Of a stretch of DNA of 64,000 nt, positions 63,546-64,000 are shown piece by piece (the stretch's first letter is position 1; every line of letters starts with the position of its first letter). Source of the DNA: Planctomycetaceae bacterium. Lineage in GTDB: Bacteria; Planctomycetota; Planctomycetia; Planctomycetales; Planctomycetaceae. Made by a program: the position numbers and the translations under genes. The stretch lies in NCBI GenBank assembly GCA_947476295.1, contig CANJQC010000012.1, positions 1-64,000 on the forward strand, written 5' to 3'. The notes below the pieces were generated by a model. The model saw only the letters and a list, made by a program, of their open reading frames with translations. It was not told where the DNA came from and searched no databases.

Positions 63546-64000
63546 ATGCTTCGCATCAATTCAGGCCGTTCGTCGGCCTATTGTGACGGGCACACTCGTC
63601 GGAGTTTCGTGCAGATCGGTGTGGCCGGAATGGCGTCGCTGGGACTGTCGCAGATTCTGGCGGCTAAAGAACAGGCTGCAGAGCAGGGCCGTGCAAGGCG
63701 CGATACGTCCGTGATTCTCCTGTGGCTGGATGGCGGTCCGGGCCACATGGACACTTATGACATGAAGCCGGAAGCTCCTGCTGAATATCGTGGAATCTGG
63801 AGACCGATTCCAACCAATGTGCCCGGCATGGAAGTCACCGAATTATTTCCGCTACAGGCAAAGATCGCGGACAAATTTTCTGTCGTTCGGTCGCTGCATC
63901 ACGACAGTGGCGACCACTTCACAGGTGGCCATTGGATGCTGACCGGTCATGGCGAAGGCGTCAGCGGAGCCAGCACGAAGGGTAAATATCCATTCTTTGG
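63546..64000 (+). CDS. DUF1501 protein, N-terminal part (runs off window)
   Basis: 151 codons from the ATG at 63546 to the window edge, with a CAGGA box upstream. A twin-arginine signal (HTRRSFVQIGVAGMASLGLS) is followed by TSVILLWLDGGPGHMDTYDM, which carries the GGP and first metal-binding aspartate expected of the sulfatase/alkaline-phosphatase-like fold. VTELFPLQAKIADKFSVVRS, HHDSGDHFTGGHWMLTGHGE and a glycine-rich end also fit. DUF1501 proteins are very numerous in planctomycetes and exported by Tat; no substrate is known. This copy appears intact, in contrast to the fragment at 26480-26845. Confidence 0.88.
   Translation, partial: MLRINSGRSSAYCDGHTRRSFVQIGVAGMASLGLSQILAAKEQAAEQGRARRDTSVILLWLDGGPGHMDTYDMKPEAPAEYRGIWRPIPTNVPGMEVTELFPLQAKIADKFSVVRSLHHDSGDHFTGGHWMLTGHGEGVSGASTKGKYPFF

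Noticed and set aside
1-64000. tRNA, rRNA, riboswitch, integrase or complete insertion sequence
   Set aside because: Read through for T-loop patterns, rRNA cores and transposase motifs; none was convincing. A tRNAscan/Infernal run would settle it.

Overview
The window looks like chromosome of a planctomycete (order Planctomycetales or close). The cues are two DUF1501 genes, a redoxin / c-type haem / copper-monooxygenase-like / EF-hand protein, large secreted TPR proteins next to ExbB/ExbD genes, a cysteine-rich HEAT-like secreted protein, a sialidase-type protein and a PQQ-type beta-propeller remnant. No rRNA, tRNA, CRISPR array, phage or intact insertion sequence was recognised. Genes lie on both strands in short operons. 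Family names come from motif reading only; no database search was possible. Layout, 1-11.4 kb: the start of an APC permease (-), a sodium:solute symporter and an Nramp-like carrier (+), then a five-gene minus-strand unit read from 11274 to 3920: cysE, a fungal-Str2-type cystathionine gamma-synthase, a TetR regulator without its N-terminus, an RND adaptor and an RND pump. 11.4-19.7 kb: a small secreted protein, then a plus-strand operon of a 1292-residue TPR protein with a membrane anchor and Pro/Ala tail, a 361-residue secreted repeat protein, ExbB, two ExbD and a small receiver-like protein. This is a candidate proton-motive-force-driven envelope machine. 19.9-25.2 kb: aroA and ftsH (-), and an HD phosphohydrolase (+). 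25.2-27.0 kb is a graveyard: a CPA2 antiporter tail, an Abhydrolase_9/AbiEii chimera and a 5' DUF1501 fragment. 27.3-31.1 kb: the redoxin/haem/monooxygenase protein, an HExxH lipoprotein and a YugP-type zinc peptidase. 31.3-36.2 kb: an amidohydrolase tail, a sialidase fused to a planctomycete-type domain, and mutL. 36.6-44.0 kb: a membrane protein, a site-2 protease, sthA coupled to an HDOD protein, a DUF1186/SEC-C protein and an SDR. 44.1-45.7 kb: two pseudogenes (alpha/beta hydrolase tail; PQQ propeller with a deletion and two stops). 45.7-51.3 kb: a GT39-like membrane protein, the cysteine-rich repeat protein and a COG0523 GTPase that has lost its CxCC region. 51.7-57.5 kb: an SGNH hydrolase, glutamate dehydrogenase, proA carrying a palindrome inside its reading frame, and rpmI-rplT-pheS. 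57.5-64.0 kb: degraded genes, a second TPR-ExbB pair without ExbD, and the start of a DUF1501 gene. How the genes work together: sulfur amino-acid synthesis (cysE plus gamma-synthase) and glutamate/proline metabolism (gdh, proA) are the metabolic themes; the two TPR/ExbB loci are the envelope theme. The most striking feature of the window is the number of in-frame rearrangements and eroded genes: TetR truncation, GTPase motif loss, chimeric ORF, palindrome in proA, repeat at the 5' end of a TPR gene, and at least seven gene remnants.
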